Below are positions 27,842 through 39,198 of a stretch of DNA of 64,000 nucleotides, piece after piece. Location: the NCBI RefSeq assembly GCF_000763885.1, contig NZ_JRKO01000019.1, forward strand, positions 1-64,000, in the 5' to 3' direction. The notes beneath the pieces were generated by a model. The model made no database searches and was not told the DNA's origin. It was given only the letters and a program-made list of their open reading frames with translations. The position numbers were made by a program, and so were the translations under genes. Positions within the stretch are counted from its first letter, which is position 1. Every line of letters starts with the position of its first letter. This DNA comes from Paracoccus versutus. Its GTDB lineage: Bacteria; Pseudomonadota; Alphaproteobacteria; Rhodobacterales; Rhodobacteraceae.

Positions 27842-28134
27842 GCGTGAAACCCGAACATTACGACGTGATCGTCAAGCCGGTCATCACCGAAAAGGCCACC
27901 CTGGTGGGCGATGCCAACGCCTATGTCTTCCAGGTGGCCAAGGAATCGACCAAGCCGGCGATCAAGCAAGCCGTCGAAGCCCTGTTCAACGTCAAGGTGA
28001 AGGCCGTGAACACGACCATCACCAAGGGCAAGACCAAGCGTTTCCGCGGCCGCCCCGGTGTCCGCTCGGACGTGAAGAAGGCCTATGTGACGCTGGAAGC
28101 TGGCAACAGCATCGACGTCTCGACCGGCCTCTGA
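27838..28134 (+). CDS. rplW: 50S ribosomal protein L23
   Basis: L23 (98 residues) sits at the exit of the tunnel and docks trigger factor and SRP. The [13 protein letters not shown] opening and the [21 protein letters not shown] segment are family features. Its start overlaps the rplD stop by 4 nt. A 95-bp gap with a hairpin follows. Confidence 0.98.
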   Translation: MSVKPEHYDVIVKPVITEKATLVGDANAYVFQVAKESTKPAIKQAVEALFNVKVKAVNTTITKGKTKRFRGRPGVRSDVKKAYVTLEAGNSIDVSTGL

Positions 28135-28150
28135 TAGAAGCCTGCGAATC

Positions 28151-28174
28151 GACGGCCCCGGCAGCGGGGCCGTC
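28151..28174 (+). promoter_or_regulatory. Hairpin between rplW and rplB
   Basis: A perfect 10-bp stem (28151-28160 with 28165-28174) with a GCAG loop is followed by a small GGACC/GGTCC helix (28191-28207). There is no U run. It could mark RNA processing or partial termination within the S10 operon. Confidence 0.5.
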
Positions 28175-28229
28175 GCCATTTGACTGAAACGGACCTAGCT
28201 TTGGTCCAAAGCAACGGAAGACAGAAAGC

Positions 28230-29066
28230 ATGGCACTCAAGTCGTATAAGCCGACGACGCCTGGCCAGCGTGGGCTGGTTCTGATCGACCGTTCGGAGCT
28301 TTGGAAAGGGCGCCCGGTCAAGTCCCTCACGGAGGGGCTGACCAAGAACGGCGGCCGGAACAACACCGGACGGATCACGATGCGCCGCAAGGGCGGCGGG
28401 GCGAAGCGTCTCTATCGCATCGTCGATTTCAAGCGCACCAAGTTCGATGTCCCGGCGACCGTCGAGCGGATCGAATACGACCCGAACCGCACCGCCTTCA
28501 TCGCGCTGATCAAATATGAAGACGGCGAGCAGGCCTATATCATCGCGCCCCAGCGTCTGGCTGTCGGCGACAAGGTGGTGGCCGGCGCCAAGGTGGACGT
28601 GAAGCCGGGCAACGCCATGCCCTTCAGCGGCATGCCGATCGGCACCATCGTCCACAACGTCGAGCTGAAGCCCGGCAAGGGCGGCCAGATCGCCCGCTCG
28701 GCTGGCACCTATGCCCAGTTCGTCGGCCGCGACGGCGGCTATGCCCAGATCCGCCTGTCCTCGGGCGAGCTGCGCCTGGTGCGCCAGGAATGCATGGCCA
28801 CCATCGGCGCCGTGTCGAATGCCGACCATTCGAACCAGAACCTCGGCAAGGCCGGCCGCAACCGGCACCTGGGCATCCGCCCGAGCGTGCGCGGCGTGGC
28901 CATGAACCCGATCGACCACCCGCATGGTGGTGGTGAAGGCCGGACTTCGGGCGGTCGTCACCCGGTTACTCCCTGGGGCAAGGGCACCAAGGGCAACCGC
29001 ACCCGCACGAACAAATCGACCGACAAGTATATCCTGCGGTCGCGTCACGCGAAGAAGGGGCGTTAA
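28230..29066 (+). CDS. rplB: 50S ribosomal protein L2
   Basis: L2 (278 residues) is needed for peptidyl transferase activity and subunit joining. The signature [18 protein letters not shown] lies near residues 215-235, including the His known to matter for activity. The N-terminal [13 protein letters not shown] and the C-terminal basic end are normal. rpsS begins 3 bp downstream. Confidence 0.98.
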   Translation: MALKSYKPTTPGQRGLVLIDRSELWKGRPVKSLTEGLTKNGGRNNTGRITMRRKGGGAKRLYRIVDFKRTKFDVPATVERIEYDPNRTAFIALIKYEDGEQAYIIAPQRLAVGDKVVAGAKVDVKPGNAMPFSGMPIGTIVHNVELKPGKGGQIARSAGTYAQFVGRDGGYAQIRLSSGELRLVRQECMATIGAVSNADHSNQNLGKAGRNRHLGIRPSVRGVAMNPIDHPHGGGEGRTSGGRHPVTPWGKGTKGNRTRTNKSTDKYILRSRHAKKGR

Positions 29067-29069
29067 TCC

Positions 29070-29348
29070 ATGGCACGTTCTGTTTGGAAGGGCCCCTTTG
29101 TCGATGCTTATGTGCTTCGCAAGGCCGAGAAAGCCCGCGAGTCCGGCAAGTCGGACGTCATCAAGATCTGGTCGCGTCGTTCGACCATTCTGCCGCAATT
29201 CGTCGGCCTGACCTTTGGCGTCTACAACGGCCAGAAGCACATCCCGGTCTCGGTGACCGAAGAGATGATCGGCCAGAAGTTCGGTGAATACTCGCCGACG
29301 CGGACCTATTACGGTCACGCCGCCGACAAGAAAGCGAAAAGGAAGTAA
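29070..29348 (+). CDS. rpsS: 30S ribosomal protein S19
   Basis: S19 (92 residues) binds 16S rRNA in the head with S13. The start [14 protein letters not shown], the central [16 protein letters not shown] and the [12 protein letters not shown] end are standard. It is tightly packed between rplB and rplV in the S10 operon. Confidence 0.98.
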   Translation: MARSVWKGPFVDAYVLRKAEKARESGKSDVIKIWSRRSTILPQFVGLTFGVYNGQKHIPVSVTEEMIGQKFGEYSPTRTYYGHAADKKAKRK

Positions 29349-29353
29349 GCGTC

Positions 29354-29749
29354 ATGGGTAAGGAACAAAATCCGCGCCGCGTGGCGGAGAACGAGGCGTT
29401 TGCGAAGACCAAGATGCTTCGCACCTCGCCGCAGAAGCTGAACCTGGTTGCGGCGATGATCCGCGGCAAGAAGGTGGACAAGGCCCTGGCCGACCTGACC
29501 TTCTCGTCCAAGCGCATCGCCGGCGATGTCAAGAAATGCCTGCAATCGGCCATCGCCAACGCCGAGAACAACCATAACCTCGACGTCGACAACCTGATCG
29601 TCGCCGAGGCCTGGGTCGGCAAGAACCTGGTCATGAAGCGTGGCCGTCCGCGCGCCCGTGGTCGTTACGGCAAGATCATGAAGCCGTTTTCGGAAATCAC
29701 CATCAAGGTCCGTCAGGTCGAGGCCATCGAAGCCGGGGAGCGCGCGTAA
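29354..29749 (+). CDS. rplV: 50S ribosomal protein L22
   Basis: L22 (131 residues) reaches into the exit tunnel with its loop, here [14 protein letters not shown] near residues 95-108. The conserved [15 protein letters not shown] lies near residue 25. The N-terminus has a short extension before this compared with E. coli. It overlaps rpsC by 1 nt (TAATG). Confidence 0.97.
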   Translation: MGKEQNPRRVAENEAFAKTKMLRTSPQKLNLVAAMIRGKKVDKALADLTFSSKRIAGDVKKCLQSAIANAENNHNLDVDNLIVAEAWVGKNLVMKRGRPRARGRYGKIMKPFSEITIKVRQVEAIEAGERA

Positions 29750-30471
29750 TGGGTCAGAAGGTAAACCCCATCGGGATGCGTCTCCAGGTCAACCGCACCT
29801 GGGACAGCCGCTGGTATGCGGATGACAAGGATTACGGCAATCTGCTGCTGGAAGACCTGAAGATCCGCGACTTCATCCACAAGGAAGCTAAGCAGGCCGG
29901 CGTCAGCCGCGTGGTGATCGAGCGTCCGCACAAGAAATGCCGCGTGACGATCTATGCCGCGCGTCCGGGTGTCATCATCGGCAAGAAAGGCGCCGACATC
30001 GAGACCCTGCGCAAGAAGCTGGCGAACTACACCGCCTCGGAACTGCACCTCAACATCGTCGAGGTCCGCAAGCCCGAGCTGGACGCCCAGCTGGTGGCCG
30101 AGTCGATCGCCCAGCAGCTCGAGCGCCGGGTGTCGTTCCGCCGCGCCATGAAGCGCGCGGTGCAGAACGCCATGCGCATGGGCGCCCTGGGCATCCGGGT
30201 GAACGTGTCGGGCCGCCTGGGCGGCGCCGAGATCGCCCGGACCGAATGGTATCGCGAAGGCCGGGTGCCGCTGCACACGCTGCGCGCCGACATCGACTAT
30301 GCGCTGTCGGAAGCCTCGACCCCCTACGGGATCATCGGGGTGAAGGTCTGGATCTTCAAGGGCGAGATCATGGAGCATGATCCGCAGGCCCGCGACCGCC
30401 GCGCGACCGAAGCGCAGGACGGTCCGTCGCCCCGCGGCCCGCGCCGTGATCGCGACCGCGACGCGCGCTAA
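29749..30471 (+). CDS. rpsC: 30S ribosomal protein S3
   Basis: S3 (240 residues) forms part of the mRNA entry site. A KH-type RNA-binding domain is seen as [17 protein letters not shown] near residue 71, and the C-terminal domain with [14 protein letters not shown] follows. The last 30 residues are rich in Arg, Asp and Pro. rplP follows after 12 bp. Confidence 0.98.
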   Translation: MGQKVNPIGMRLQVNRTWDSRWYADDKDYGNLLLEDLKIRDFIHKEAKQAGVSRVVIERPHKKCRVTIYAARPGVIIGKKGADIETLRKKLANYTASELHLNIVEVRKPELDAQLVAESIAQQLERRVSFRRAMKRAVQNAMRMGALGIRVNVSGRLGGAEIARTEWYREGRVPLHTLRADIDYALSEASTPYGIIGVKVWIFKGEIMEHDPQARDRRATEAQDGPSPRGPRRDRDRDAR

Positions 30472-30483
30472 GGAGAAGAAGCA

Positions 30484-30897
30484 ATGCTGCAACCGAAACG
30501 GACCAAGTTCCGCAAACAGCACAAGGGCCGCATCCACGGTGAGGCCAAGGGCGGGTTCAACCTGAACTTCGGCTCCTATGCGCTGAAGGCCATCGAGCCC
30601 GAGCGCGTCACCGCGCGCCAGATCGAGGCGGCCCGCCGCGCGATCACCCGCCACATGAAGCGTCAGGGCCGGGTCTGGATCCGCATCTTCCCGGATGTGC
30701 CGGTTTCCTCGAAGCCGACCGAAGTGCGGATGGGTAAAGGCAAGGGTTCGGTGGATTACTGGGCCGCCCGCGTCCATCCCGGCCGGATCATGTTCGAGAT
30801 CGACGGGGTGAACGACGTCATCGCCCGCGAGGCGCTGCGCCTGGGCGCGCAGAAGCTGCCGGTGCTGACCCGCATCGTCGCGCGCGAAGACTGGTAA
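30484..30897 (+). CDS. rplP: 50S ribosomal protein L16
   Basis: L16 (137 residues) lies near the A site of the large subunit. The start [16 protein letters not shown] and the central [21 protein letters not shown] are diagnostic. GGAGAAG precedes the ATG. Downstream is an unusually long gap (192 bp) before rpmC that holds a strong hairpin and no gene. Confidence 0.98.
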   Translation: MLQPKRTKFRKQHKGRIHGEAKGGFNLNFGSYALKAIEPERVTARQIEAARRAITRHMKRQGRVWIRIFPDVPVSSKPTEVRMGKGKGSVDYWAARVHPGRIMFEIDGVNDVIAREALRLGAQKLPVLTRIVAREDW

Positions 30898-30917
30898 TTC
30901 GCCACCGCTTCCAGATT

Positions 30918-30945
30918 GCGCCCCGCCGCGACAGTGGCGGGGCGC
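30918..30945 (+). promoter_or_regulatory. Hairpin between rplP and rpmC
   Basis: GCGCCCCGCC and GGCGGGGCGC pair perfectly (10 bp) around an 8-nt loop, 20 bp after rplP. No U run follows. The remaining 140 bp to rpmC hold nothing else that I recognise. Confidence 0.5.
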
Positions 30946-31089
30946 TGCATTTCCGGCCTCCTCGGGACAATCGGGGTTGCCAAAATCCGGCCGAGCCTGT
31001 ATGGGCAGGCCTTCATCATGAAACTCCACCGGAATCAGGGTGGCCCTGCATGGCAGGGGCTCGCCGGTGATGTTGAAAGGAAAAGGCGC

Positions 31090-31296
31090 ATGAAAGCGCA
31101 GGAACTGAAAGACAAGACGCCCGACCAGCTGAAGGAACAGCTGCTCGCGCTGAAGAAGGAAGCGTTCAACCTGCGCTTCCAGCAGGCCACCGGCCAGCTC
31201 GAATCGACCGCCCGCATGCGCTCCGTCCGCCGCGACGTGGCCCGTGTGAAAACCATTCTGAACCAGAAAGCGGCTGAAGCCGCGGCGTCGAACTAA
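31090..31296 (+). CDS. rpmC: 50S ribosomal protein L29
   Basis: L29 (68 residues) is a helical protein by the tunnel exit next to L23. I chose the ATG at 31090 ([14 protein letters not shown]), which gives the family start and has AAAGGAAAAGG upstream; the longer in-frame reading upstream is not ribosomal. rpsQ follows after 12 bp. Confidence 0.97.
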   Translation: MKAQELKDKTPDQLKEQLLALKKEAFNLRFQQATGQLESTARMRSVRRDVARVKTILNQKAAEAAASN

Positions 31297-31308
31297 GGAG
31301 CCCGGTCC

Positions 31309-31557
31309 ATGCCCAAACGCATCCTGCAAGGCAAGGTCGTCAGCGACAAGAACGAACAGACCGTCACCGTTCTGGTCGAGCGTCGCTTCAAGCATCCGCT
31401 GCTGCACAAGACCGTGCGTTCGTCCAAGAAATACCGCGCGCATGACGCGCAGAACCAGTTCAAGGTGGGTGACATCGTTCGCATCGTCGAATGCGCGCCG
31501 ATCTCGAAGACCAAGCGCTGGACCGTGCTGACCGAAGCCACCGAGGTTTCGGCCTGA
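31309..31557 (+). CDS. rpsQ: 30S ribosomal protein S17
   Basis: S17 (82 residues) has the OB fold and binds 16S rRNA early in assembly. The pattern [19 protein letters not shown] and [16 protein letters not shown] is typical. It ends the S10-type cluster; a 76-bp gap with an imperfect GGGGCCGGC/GCCGGTCCCC helix precedes rplN. Confidence 0.98.
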   Translation: MPKRILQGKVVSDKNEQTVTVLVERRFKHPLLHKTVRSSKKYRAHDAQNQFKVGDIVRIVECAPISKTKRWTVLTEATEVSA

Positions 31558-31633
31558 GGCCCAGTTTAATCGATACCCTGGGGCCGGCCCATGATCAAGG
31601 TCGTGCCGGTCCCCAAAGGTCGGGAGTAACCAA

Positions 31634-32002
31634 ATGATCCAGATGCAGACCAATCTGGATGTCGCTGACAACTCCGGCGCACGCCGGGTGCAGTGCATCA
31701 AGGTTCTGGGTGGTTCGCACCGTCGCTATGCGTCGGTGGGCGACATCATCGTCGTCTCCGTCAAGGAAGCCATTCCGCGCGGCCGCGTGAAGAAGGGCGA
31801 CGTCCGCAAGGCCGTCGTCGTGCGCACCGCGAAAGAAGTGAAGCGCGAGGACGGCACCTCGATCCGCTTCGACCGCAACGCCGCCGTCATCCTGAACAAC
31901 CAGGGCGAACCGGTCGGCACCCGTATCTTCGGGCCGGTCGTGCGCGAGCTGCGGGCCAAGAACTTCATGAAGATCATCTCGCTTGCGCCGGAGGTGCTGT
32001 GA
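31634..32002 (+). CDS. rplN: 50S ribosomal protein L14
   Basis: L14 (122 residues) forms an intersubunit bridge. The opening [19 protein letters not shown] and the end [11 protein letters not shown] are standard. GGGAGTAA lies upstream. It heads the spc part of the cluster and overlaps rplX by 1 nt. Confidence 0.98.
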   Translation: MIQMQTNLDVADNSGARRVQCIKVLGGSHRRYASVGDIIVVSVKEAIPRGRVKKGDVRKAVVVRTAKEVKREDGTSIRFDRNAAVILNNQGEPVGTRIFGPVVRELRAKNFMKIISLAPEVL

Positions 32003-32306
32003 TGGCTGCGAAGCTCAAGAAGGGCGACAAGGTCGTCGTGCTGACCGGCAAGGACAAGGGCAAGCAGGGCGAGATCGCCGCGGTGTTCCCGAAAGAGAAC
32101 AAGGCGGTCGTTGACGGCGTCAACATCGCGATCCGTCACCAGCGCCAGACCCAGACGAGCCAGGGCGGCCGCGTGGCCAAGGCCATGCCGATCGACCTGT
32201 CGAACCTGGCGCTGCTGGACAAGAACGGCAAAGCGACCCGCGTCGGCTTCCGCGTGGAAGACGGCAAGAAGGTCCGTTTCGCCAAGACCACGGGAGACGT
32301 GATCTG

Positions 32307-32307
<1 letters not shown>
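32002..32307 (+). CDS. rplX: 50S ribosomal protein L24
   Basis: L24 (101 residues) is an early assembly protein with a KOW motif, seen as [18 protein letters not shown] at the N-terminus. It overlaps both neighbours by 1 nt (TGATG on each side), so rplN, rplX and rplE are translationally coupled. Confidence 0.98.
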
Positions 32308-32867
<560 letters not shown>

Positions 32868-32885
32868 TCGCGGAGGGAAGAAGAT

Positions 32886-33191
32886 ATGGCAAAGAAATCC
32901 ATGGTCGAGCGCGAGAAGAAGCGCGAGCGTCTGGTTCAGAAATACGCCGCCAAGCGCGCCGCGCTGAACGAGATCGTCCACGATCAGTCCCGTCCGATGG
33001 AAGAGCGCTTCAAGGCCAGCCTGAAACTGGCCGAACTGCCGCGCAACTCCTCGGCCACGCGTCTGCACAACCGGTGCCAACTGACCGGCCGTCCGCATGC
33101 GTATTACCGTAAACTGAAACTGTCGCGGATCATGCTGCGCGAGCTTGGCTCGTTCGGCCAGATCCCCGGCATGGTCAAATCCAGCTGGTAA
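32886..33191 (+). CDS. rpsN: 30S ribosomal protein S14 (zinc-free type)
   Basis: S14 (101 residues) is of the long form without the zinc-binding CxxC pairs; only one Cys is present in the [16 protein letters not shown] block near residue 63. It has the family ending GMVKSSW. GGAGGGAAGA precedes the ATG. Confidence 0.97.
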   Translation: MAKKSMVEREKKRERLVQKYAAKRAALNEIVHDQSRPMEERFKASLKLAELPRNSSATRLHNRCQLTGRPHAYYRKLKLSRIMLRELGSFGQIPGMVKSSW

Positions 33192-33200
33192 GGGGGCAAT

Positions 33201-33599
33201 ATGTCGATGAACGATCCTCTCGGCGATATGCTGACCCGCATCCGCAACGCGCAGATGCGCGGCAAATCGACCGTCCGCACTCCGGCCTCCAAGCTGCGCG
33301 CCTGGGTCCTGGACGTGCTGAAAGCCGAAGGCTACATCCGCGGCTATGAAGAAACCACGACCGAAGCCGGTCACAAGGAACTGGAAATCAGCCTGAAGTA
33401 CTACGAAGGCACTCCGGTCATCCGCGAACTGGCCCGCGTGTCGAAACCCGGTCGCCGCGTTTACGCCGGCGCCAAGGAAATCCCGATGGTTCGCAACGGC
33501 CTGGGCGTTTCCATCGTCTCGACGCCGAAAGGCGTCATGTCGGACGCAGCGGCTCGCAACGCCAATGTTGGCGGCGAAGTCCTCTGCACCGTGTTCTAA
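33201..33599 (+). CDS. rpsH: 30S ribosomal protein S8
   Basis: S8 (132 residues) binds the centre of 16S rRNA and in E. coli represses the spc operon. [15 protein letters not shown] at the start and the C-terminal [16 protein letters not shown] and GGEVLCTVF are standard. Two in-frame ATGs (33201 and 33207) are possible; the first has better spacing from AAGGGGG. Confidence 0.97.
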   Translation: MSMNDPLGDMLTRIRNAQMRGKSTVRTPASKLRAWVLDVLKAEGYIRGYEETTTEAGHKELEISLKYYEGTPVIRELARVSKPGRRVYAGAKEIPMVRNGLGVSIVSTPKGVMSDAAARNANVGGEVLCTVF

Positions 33600-33610
33600 G
33601 GAGGGCAGAG

Positions 33611-34144
33611 ATGTCTCGGATTGGTAAGAAACCGGTCGCCCTCCCCAAGGGCGTGACGGCCGAAATCAAGGGCCAGACGATCGAGGTGAAGGGGCCGAAA
33701 GGCGCCCGCACGTTCACCGCGACCGACGACGTGACCCTGTCGGTGGAAGAAGGTTCGGTCAAGGTGACGCCGCGCGGCACCTCGAAGCGCGCCCGCCAGC
33801 AGTGGGGCATGACCCGCTCGATGGTCGAGAACCTGACCGTCGGCGTGTCGGAAGGCTTCAAGAAAGAGCTCGAGATCCAGGGCGTGGGTTATCGCGCCAC
33901 CATGCAGGGCAAGACCCTGAAGCTGGCTCTGGGCTATTCGCATGACGTGAACTTCGAAACGCCGGACGGTGTGACGATCACCTCGCCGAAGCAGACCGAG
34001 ATCGTGGTGGAAGGCATCGACCAGCAGCTGGTCGGCCAGGTCGCCGCGAACATCCGCGAGTGGCGCCGCCCCGAGCCCTACAAGGGCAAGGGCATCCGCT
34101 ACAAGGGCGAGGTCGTCTTCCGCAAGGAAGGCAAGAAGAAGTAA
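33611..34144 (+). CDS. rplF: 50S ribosomal protein L6
   Basis: L6 (177 residues) lies near the factor-binding site. The opening [14 protein letters not shown] and the C-terminal [16 protein letters not shown] are diagnostic. GGAGGG precedes the ATG, and rplR starts 12 bp after the stop. Confidence 0.98.
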   Translation: MSRIGKKPVALPKGVTAEIKGQTIEVKGPKGARTFTATDDVTLSVEEGSVKVTPRGTSKRARQQWGMTRSMVENLTVGVSEGFKKELEIQGVGYRATMQGKTLKLALGYSHDVNFETPDGVTITSPKQTEIVVEGIDQQLVGQVAANIREWRRPEPYKGKGIRYKGEVVFRKEGKKK

Positions 34145-34156
34145 GGGGCGCGAGAA

Positions 34157-34516
34157 ATGGCACTGAACAAGAGAGAGCTGTTCCTGAAGCGCCGCCTGCG
34201 CGTGCGGAACAAACTGCGGAAGATCTCGGACGGCCGTCCGCGGCTTTCCGTCCACCGTTCTTCCAAGAACATCAGCGTCCAGGTGATCGACGACGTGAAG
34301 GGGGTCACCCTGGCCGCCGCCTCGTCGCTCGAGAAGGATCTGGGCGTGGTCGGCAAGAACAACGTCGAGGCCGCGGCCAAGATCGGCGCCGCCATTGCGG
34401 AACGTGCGAAGAAGGCCGGTGTCGAAGAGGTGATCTTCGACCGCGGCGGCTTCCTGTTCCACGGCAAGATCAAGGCGCTTGCCGATGCGGCCCGCGAAGG
34501 CGGCCTGAAGTTCTGA
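34157..34516 (+). CDS. rplR: 50S ribosomal protein L18
   Basis: L18 (119 residues) brings 5S rRNA to the large subunit. The basic start [18 protein letters not shown], the [13 protein letters not shown] strand and the end [24 protein letters not shown] are typical. A 117-bp gap with a hairpin precedes rpsE. Confidence 0.98.
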   Translation: MALNKRELFLKRRLRVRNKLRKISDGRPRLSVHRSSKNISVQVIDDVKGVTLAAASSLEKDLGVVGKNNVEAAAKIGAAIAERAKKAGVEEVIFDRGGFLFHGKIKALADAAREGGLKF

Positions 34517-34523
34517 CGAATGC

Positions 34524-34543
34524 GGGTGGCGGCAGCGCCACCC
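34524..34543 (+). promoter_or_regulatory. Hairpin between rplR and rpsE
   Basis: GGGTGGCG-GCAG-CGCCACCC forms a perfect 8-bp stem shortly after rplR. It has the same GCAG loop as the rplW-rplB hairpin and no U run. Confidence 0.45.
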
Positions 34544-34633
34544 CGATGATCCGGGGGCCGTCCGATCCGTCGGCGGCCCACCAGGATTGGCTTCAACGGC
34601 GCGGAACGCGCGCCAGCGTATGAGGAATGCCTT

Positions 34634-35200
34634 ATGGCAGAACGTGAAAACCGTCGGGGTCGCCGCGAAGAGCGCGAGGAAACCCCGGAATTCGCCGACC
34701 GTCTGGTCGCGATCAACCGCGTGTCGAAAACCGTCAAGGGCGGCAAGCGCTTCGGCTTCGCTGCTCTGGTGGTCGTCGGCGACCAGCGTGGCCGCGTCGG
34801 CTTCGGCAAGGGCAAGGCCAAGGAAGTGCCCGAGGCGATCCGCAAGGCGACCGAGCAGGCCAAGCGCTCGCTGGTTCGCGTGCCGCTGCGCGATGGCCGC
34901 ACGCTGCATCACGACATCGAGGGCCGTCATGGCGCCGGCCGGGTGGTGATGCGGACCGCGGTTCCGGGGACCGGCATCATCGCCGGCGGCCCGATGCGCG
35001 CCGTGTTCGAAATGCTGGGCGTCCAGGACGTCGTGGCCAAGTCGCTGGGGTCGCAGAACCCCTACAACATGATTCGCGCCACCATCGACGGTCTCAAGAA
35101 GGAAGCCTCGCCCCGCAACGTCGCGCAGCGCCGCGGCAAGAAGGTGGCCGAGATCCTGCCGTCCAACGACAAGCCGGCCGAAGCCGCCGTCGAAGCGTAA
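34634..35200 (+). CDS. rpsE: 30S ribosomal protein S5
   Basis: S5 (188 residues) helps fidelity and mRNA unwinding at the entry site. [19 protein letters not shown] near residue 36 and [23 protein letters not shown] near 115 are diagnostic. The N- and C-terminal tails are longer than in E. coli. rpmD starts 12 bp downstream. Confidence 0.98.
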   Translation: MAERENRRGRREEREETPEFADRLVAINRVSKTVKGGKRFGFAALVVVGDQRGRVGFGKGKAKEVPEAIRKATEQAKRSLVRVPLRDGRTLHHDIEGRHGAGRVVMRTAVPGTGIIAGGPMRAVFEMLGVQDVVAKSLGSQNPYNMIRATIDGLKKEASPRNVAQRRGKKVAEILPSNDKPAEAAVEA

Positions 35201-35212
35201 GGAGACAGGCAT

Positions 35213-35401
35213 ATGGCTAAAACCATCGTCGTGAAGCAGATCGGCTCGCCGATCCGCCGCCCGGCCGTCCAGCGCGAGACGCTGAAGGGCCTGGGCCTGA
35301 ACAAGATGAACCGCACCCGCGAGCTGGAAGATACCCCGGCCGTGCGCGGCATGGTCGCCAAGATCCCGCATCTGGTGACCATCGTGGAAGAGCGCGGCTG
35401 A
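35213..35401 (+). CDS. rpmD: 50S ribosomal protein L30
   Basis: L30 (62 residues) is a small large-subunit protein. [28 protein letters not shown] is read in two typical blocks, and [11 protein letters not shown] closes it. In most bacteria rplO follows directly; here a terminator and an unrelated gene come first. Confidence 0.97.
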   Translation: MAKTIVVKQIGSPIRRPAVQRETLKGLGLNKMNRTRELEDTPAVRGMVAKIPHLVTIVEERG

Positions 35402-35432
35402 TCCCGCCACGTCTTTCCCAGGCATTGCATCG

Positions 35433-35465
35433 AAAACGCCCCGGAGCTGCTCCGGGGCGTTTTTT
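35433..35465 (+). terminator. Strong intrinsic terminator after rpmD
   Basis: A perfect 14-bp stem (35433-35446 with 35450-35463), a 3-nt CTG loop and a run of six T make this one of the best terminators in the window. It stands 31 bp after rpmD, in the middle of what is normally one spc operon. Confidence 0.9.
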
Positions 35466-35474
35466 CTTGGCCCG

Positions 35475-35490
35475 TTAACCCTTTGCTAAC
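35475..35490 (+). promoter_or_regulatory. CtrA-box-like site upstream of the inserted gene
   Basis: TTAACCCTTTGCTAAC fits the CtrA consensus TTAA-N7-TTAAC with one mismatch. It also lies within a CCGTTA/TAACGG dyad (35472-35492). It is 53 bp upstream of the GTG at 35543. Confidence 0.4.
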
Positions 35491-35542
35491 GGCTTGTCCC
35501 TAGGCTGCCGCCAGGACCGCGCCCGCAGGAAAGGAGCCAGAT

Positions 35543-36283
35543 GTGCCGCGCCCGCTGCTCTGCCTTGCGCTTGCCGTCCTGTTGCTGGCCGGCGCGGCCT
35601 CGGCCAGTCCCTGGCCGCGGGCGGTGAATGGCGTGTTCCTGGCGCTGTCGGGCGAACGCGACGCCGCCGGGCACAGCTATGCCGGGCTTTACGCTGAACT
35701 GGGGCGTCGGCCGCGGCTGACGGTCGGGGTCGAACTGGGCCGCTCCAGCGCCGGCGAGACCAGCAGCCTGGTCTGGCTGCAGCGCGCGCTGGACCGGGGC
35801 AGGGGGCCGGACCGCTGGGCCGCCTCGTTGGGCCTGGGTGCGGTGGAACGTCGCGGCCAGCCGATGCCGGTGGCTCAGGCCACGCTGGGTTGGGGCAGGG
35901 TTTTTGACGACCTGCCCTTGCTGCGGCGCGTTCGGGGCGGGGGCTGGGTATCGGCCGAGCTGCGCCACAAGCTGGCGGGCGCGCTCAGGGATGAAGAGGA
36001 AATGGCTGCGCTGGCCGCTCGGGACGCCAGGGCGCTGAGCTATCTGACGGCCGAGGCGACGACCAAGGCCGAGGTGACGGTGGGGTGGCACATGACCGAG
36101 GCGCTGATGCTGATCCATCAGCTGCGGCTGGAGGATCGCGAGGACACCGGCTTTTCCGCCAAGCTCGCGGTCTCGGCGGTGCGCGACCTGTTCGGGCCTG
36201 CCAAGCTGGAACTGGGCCTGGTCGAGCCGCTGTCGGGACCGGGCGAGCGCGCGGTCAGGCTGGGGCTGTGGGTGGAGTTCTGA
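35543..36283 (+). CDS. Exported, possibly outer-membrane protein inserted in the spc operon
   Basis: This is an unrecognised 246-residue protein. The first 22 residues are a clear signal peptide (LALAVLLLAGAASA, cleavage before SPWP). The mature part has many short alternating stretches suited to beta strands and ends in LGLWVEF, a C-terminal Phe like those of outer-membrane beta-barrels. The start is GTG at 35543, placed 6 bases after AAGGAG; the ATG two bases earlier is in another frame and gives a nonsense product. The gene is flanked by a terminator on the left and a promoter-like pair on the right, so it appears to be its own unit between rpmD and rplO. Confidence 0.65.
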   Translation: MPRPLLCLALAVLLLAGAASASPWPRAVNGVFLALSGERDAAGHSYAGLYAELGRRPRLTVGVELGRSSAGETSSLVWLQRALDRGRGPDRWAASLGLGAVERRGQPMPVAQATLGWGRVFDDLPLLRRVRGGGWVSAELRHKLAGALRDEEEMAALAARDARALSYLTAEATTKAEVTVGWHMTEALMLIHQLRLEDREDTGFSAKLAVSAVRDLFGPAKLELGLVEPLSGPGERAVRLGLWVEF

Positions 36284-36377
36284 GACGGCCCAGGCCCGCG
36301 GGACGGGCCGGGCGCGGCGCTGAGCGGGCGATGGGCTTGCCGGAGCGGCGGGGCGCGGGCGCTTCGGCCATGCCAAC

Positions 36378-36406
36378 TTGACCCAGCCGTGAACAGCCGA
36401 TAGAAG
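36378..36406 (+). promoter_or_regulatory. Candidate promoter for rplO-secY-adk
   Basis: TTGACC (36378-36383) and TAGAAG (36401-36406) are exactly 17 bp apart, about 95 bp upstream of rplO. It would restart transcription after the inserted gene. Confidence 0.5.
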
Positions 36407-36504
36407 CCGCCGGTGTTCCCTTGGGATCACGACTCGAACAAGCAAGAAACGCCGCGTTCGCCCCCTTTCGCTTCATGGGGCGTTTCCGGCCAAGGAGAAG
36501 CGAC

Positions 36505-36990
36505 ATGAAACTGCATGAACTGCACGACAATCCCGGCGCCAACCGCAAGAAAAAGCGCGTGGCGCGCGGCCCCGGCTCGGGCAAGGGCAAGACCGCCGGC
36601 CGTGGTATCAAGGGCCAGACCTCGCGTTCGGGCGTGGCGCTGAACGGCTATGAAGGCGGCCAGATGCCGCTGTATCGCCGCCTGCCCAAGCGCGGCTTCA
36701 GCAAGCCGAATCGCCTGGAATTCGCGGTGGTGAACCTGGGCCAGCTGCAGGCCTTCGTCGAAGCGGGCAAGCTGGATGCGAAAGCCGACGTGTCCGAGGA
36801 CGCGCTGGTCGCCGCCGGCGTCATCCGCCGCAAGCTGGACGGCGTGCGCGTGCTGGCCAAGGGCGAGATCAAGGCCGCGCTGAACCTGACCGTGGCCGGT
36901 GCGTCGAAAGCCGCGGTCGAGGCCATCGAGAAGGCCGGCGGCAAGATCACCGTCACCCGCCCGGCCAAAGAAGCAGCCGCGGCCGAATAA
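36505..36990 (+). CDS. rplO: 50S ribosomal protein L15
   Basis: L15 (161 residues) is a late assembly protein of the large subunit. [18 protein letters not shown], the Gly-rich [13 protein letters not shown] and [11 protein letters not shown] are diagnostic. I chose the ATG at 36505 with AAGGAGAAG upstream; the in-frame extension to 36421 is not conserved-looking. secY follows after a 103-bp gap. Confidence 0.97.
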   Translation: MKLHELHDNPGANRKKKRVARGPGSGKGKTAGRGIKGQTSRSGVALNGYEGGQMPLYRRLPKRGFSKPNRLEFAVVNLGQLQAFVEAGKLDAKADVSEDALVAAGVIRRKLDGVRVLAKGEIKAALNLTVAGASKAAVEAIEKAGGKITVTRPAKEAAAAE

Positions 36991-37093
36991 GTTGTTGAAG
37001 GGCGCGCCCGCGCCCCATAGATAGCTGTCAAGTTTTCCAGGCGCCGCGGGATCGGGAAACGATCCGGCGGCGCTGCCACGAAGGGGCACAAGC

Positions 37094-38470
<1,377 letters not shown>

Positions 38471-38510
38471 GGGGTAAACCCACCAAAAAGGGTAGGAGAG
38501 GGACGACGAC

Positions 38511-39167
38511 ATGGCGATCAACATCATTCTGCTGGGCCCGCCCGGCGCAGGCAAAGGCACCCAGGCCCGGCGGCTGATCGAGGAGCGCGGGCTCGTCCAG
38601 CTCTCGACCGGCGACATGCTGCGCGAGGCCCGCAACTCGGGCACCGAGATGGGCAAGCGCGTGGCCGAGGTGATGGACCGCGGCGAGCTGGTGACGGACG
38701 AGATCGTCATCGGCCTGATCCGCGAAAAGCTGGGGCAGGGCGGCAAGGGCTTCATCTTCGACGGCTTCCCGCGCACCCTGGCGCAGGCCGACGCGCTGCA
38801 GGCGCTGATGGCCGAGATGGACCAGCGCATCGATGCCGTGATCGAGATGCGGGTGGACGATGCGGCGCTGGTCTCGCGCATCTCGGGCCGCTTCACCTGC
38901 GGCAATTGCGGCGAGGTCTATCACGACGTGACCAAGCCGACCAAGGAGCCGGGCAAATGCGACGTCTGCGGCTCGACCGACCTGCGCCGCCGGGCCGACG
39001 ACAACGAGGAAAGCCTCAAGACCCGGCTGATGGAATATTACAAGAAGACCTCGCCGCTGATCGGCTATTACTATGTCAAGGGCAACCTGAACCCGGTCGA
39101 CGGCCTGGCCGAGATCGACGAGGTGGCCGCCCAGGTCGCCAAGGTGATGGACAAGATCCCGTCCTAG
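38511..39167 (+). CDS. adk: Adenylate kinase with four-cysteine LID
   Basis: Adenylate kinase (218 residues) converts ATP plus AMP to two ADP. The P-loop GPPGAGKGT spans residues 9-17 and [10 protein letters not shown] lies near 84. The long-form LID domain carries cysteines at 130, 133, 150 and 153, a metal-binding set; the Paracoccus denitrificans enzyme is known for binding metal there, so these positions point to Paracoccus. It is located between secY and rpsM. Confidence 0.98.
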   Translation: MAINIILLGPPGAGKGTQARRLIEERGLVQLSTGDMLREARNSGTEMGKRVAEVMDRGELVTDEIVIGLIREKLGQGGKGFIFDGFPRTLAQADALQALMAEMDQRIDAVIEMRVDDAALVSRISGRFTCGNCGEVYHDVTKPTKEPGKCDVCGSTDLRRRADDNEESLKTRLMEYYKKTSPLIGYYYVKGNLNPVDGLAEIDEVAAQVAKVMDKIPS

Positions 39168-39169
39168 GC

Positions 39170-39198
39170 TTGACCTCGGACGGCGAATCCCTTATTTC
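39170..39198 (+). promoter_or_regulatory. Candidate promoter for rpsM-rpsK-rpoA-rplQ
   Basis: TTGACC (39170-39175) and TATTTC (39193-39198) are spaced 17 bp apart directly after adk. The -35 matches the one before rplO. The 163-bp gap to rpsM holds no gene. Confidence 0.4.

Noticed and set aside
35541-35543. ATG start at 35541 for the inserted spc gene
   Set aside because: It is in a different frame and gives a Cys/Arg/Pro-rich shadow; the GTG at 35543 gives a clean signal peptide.
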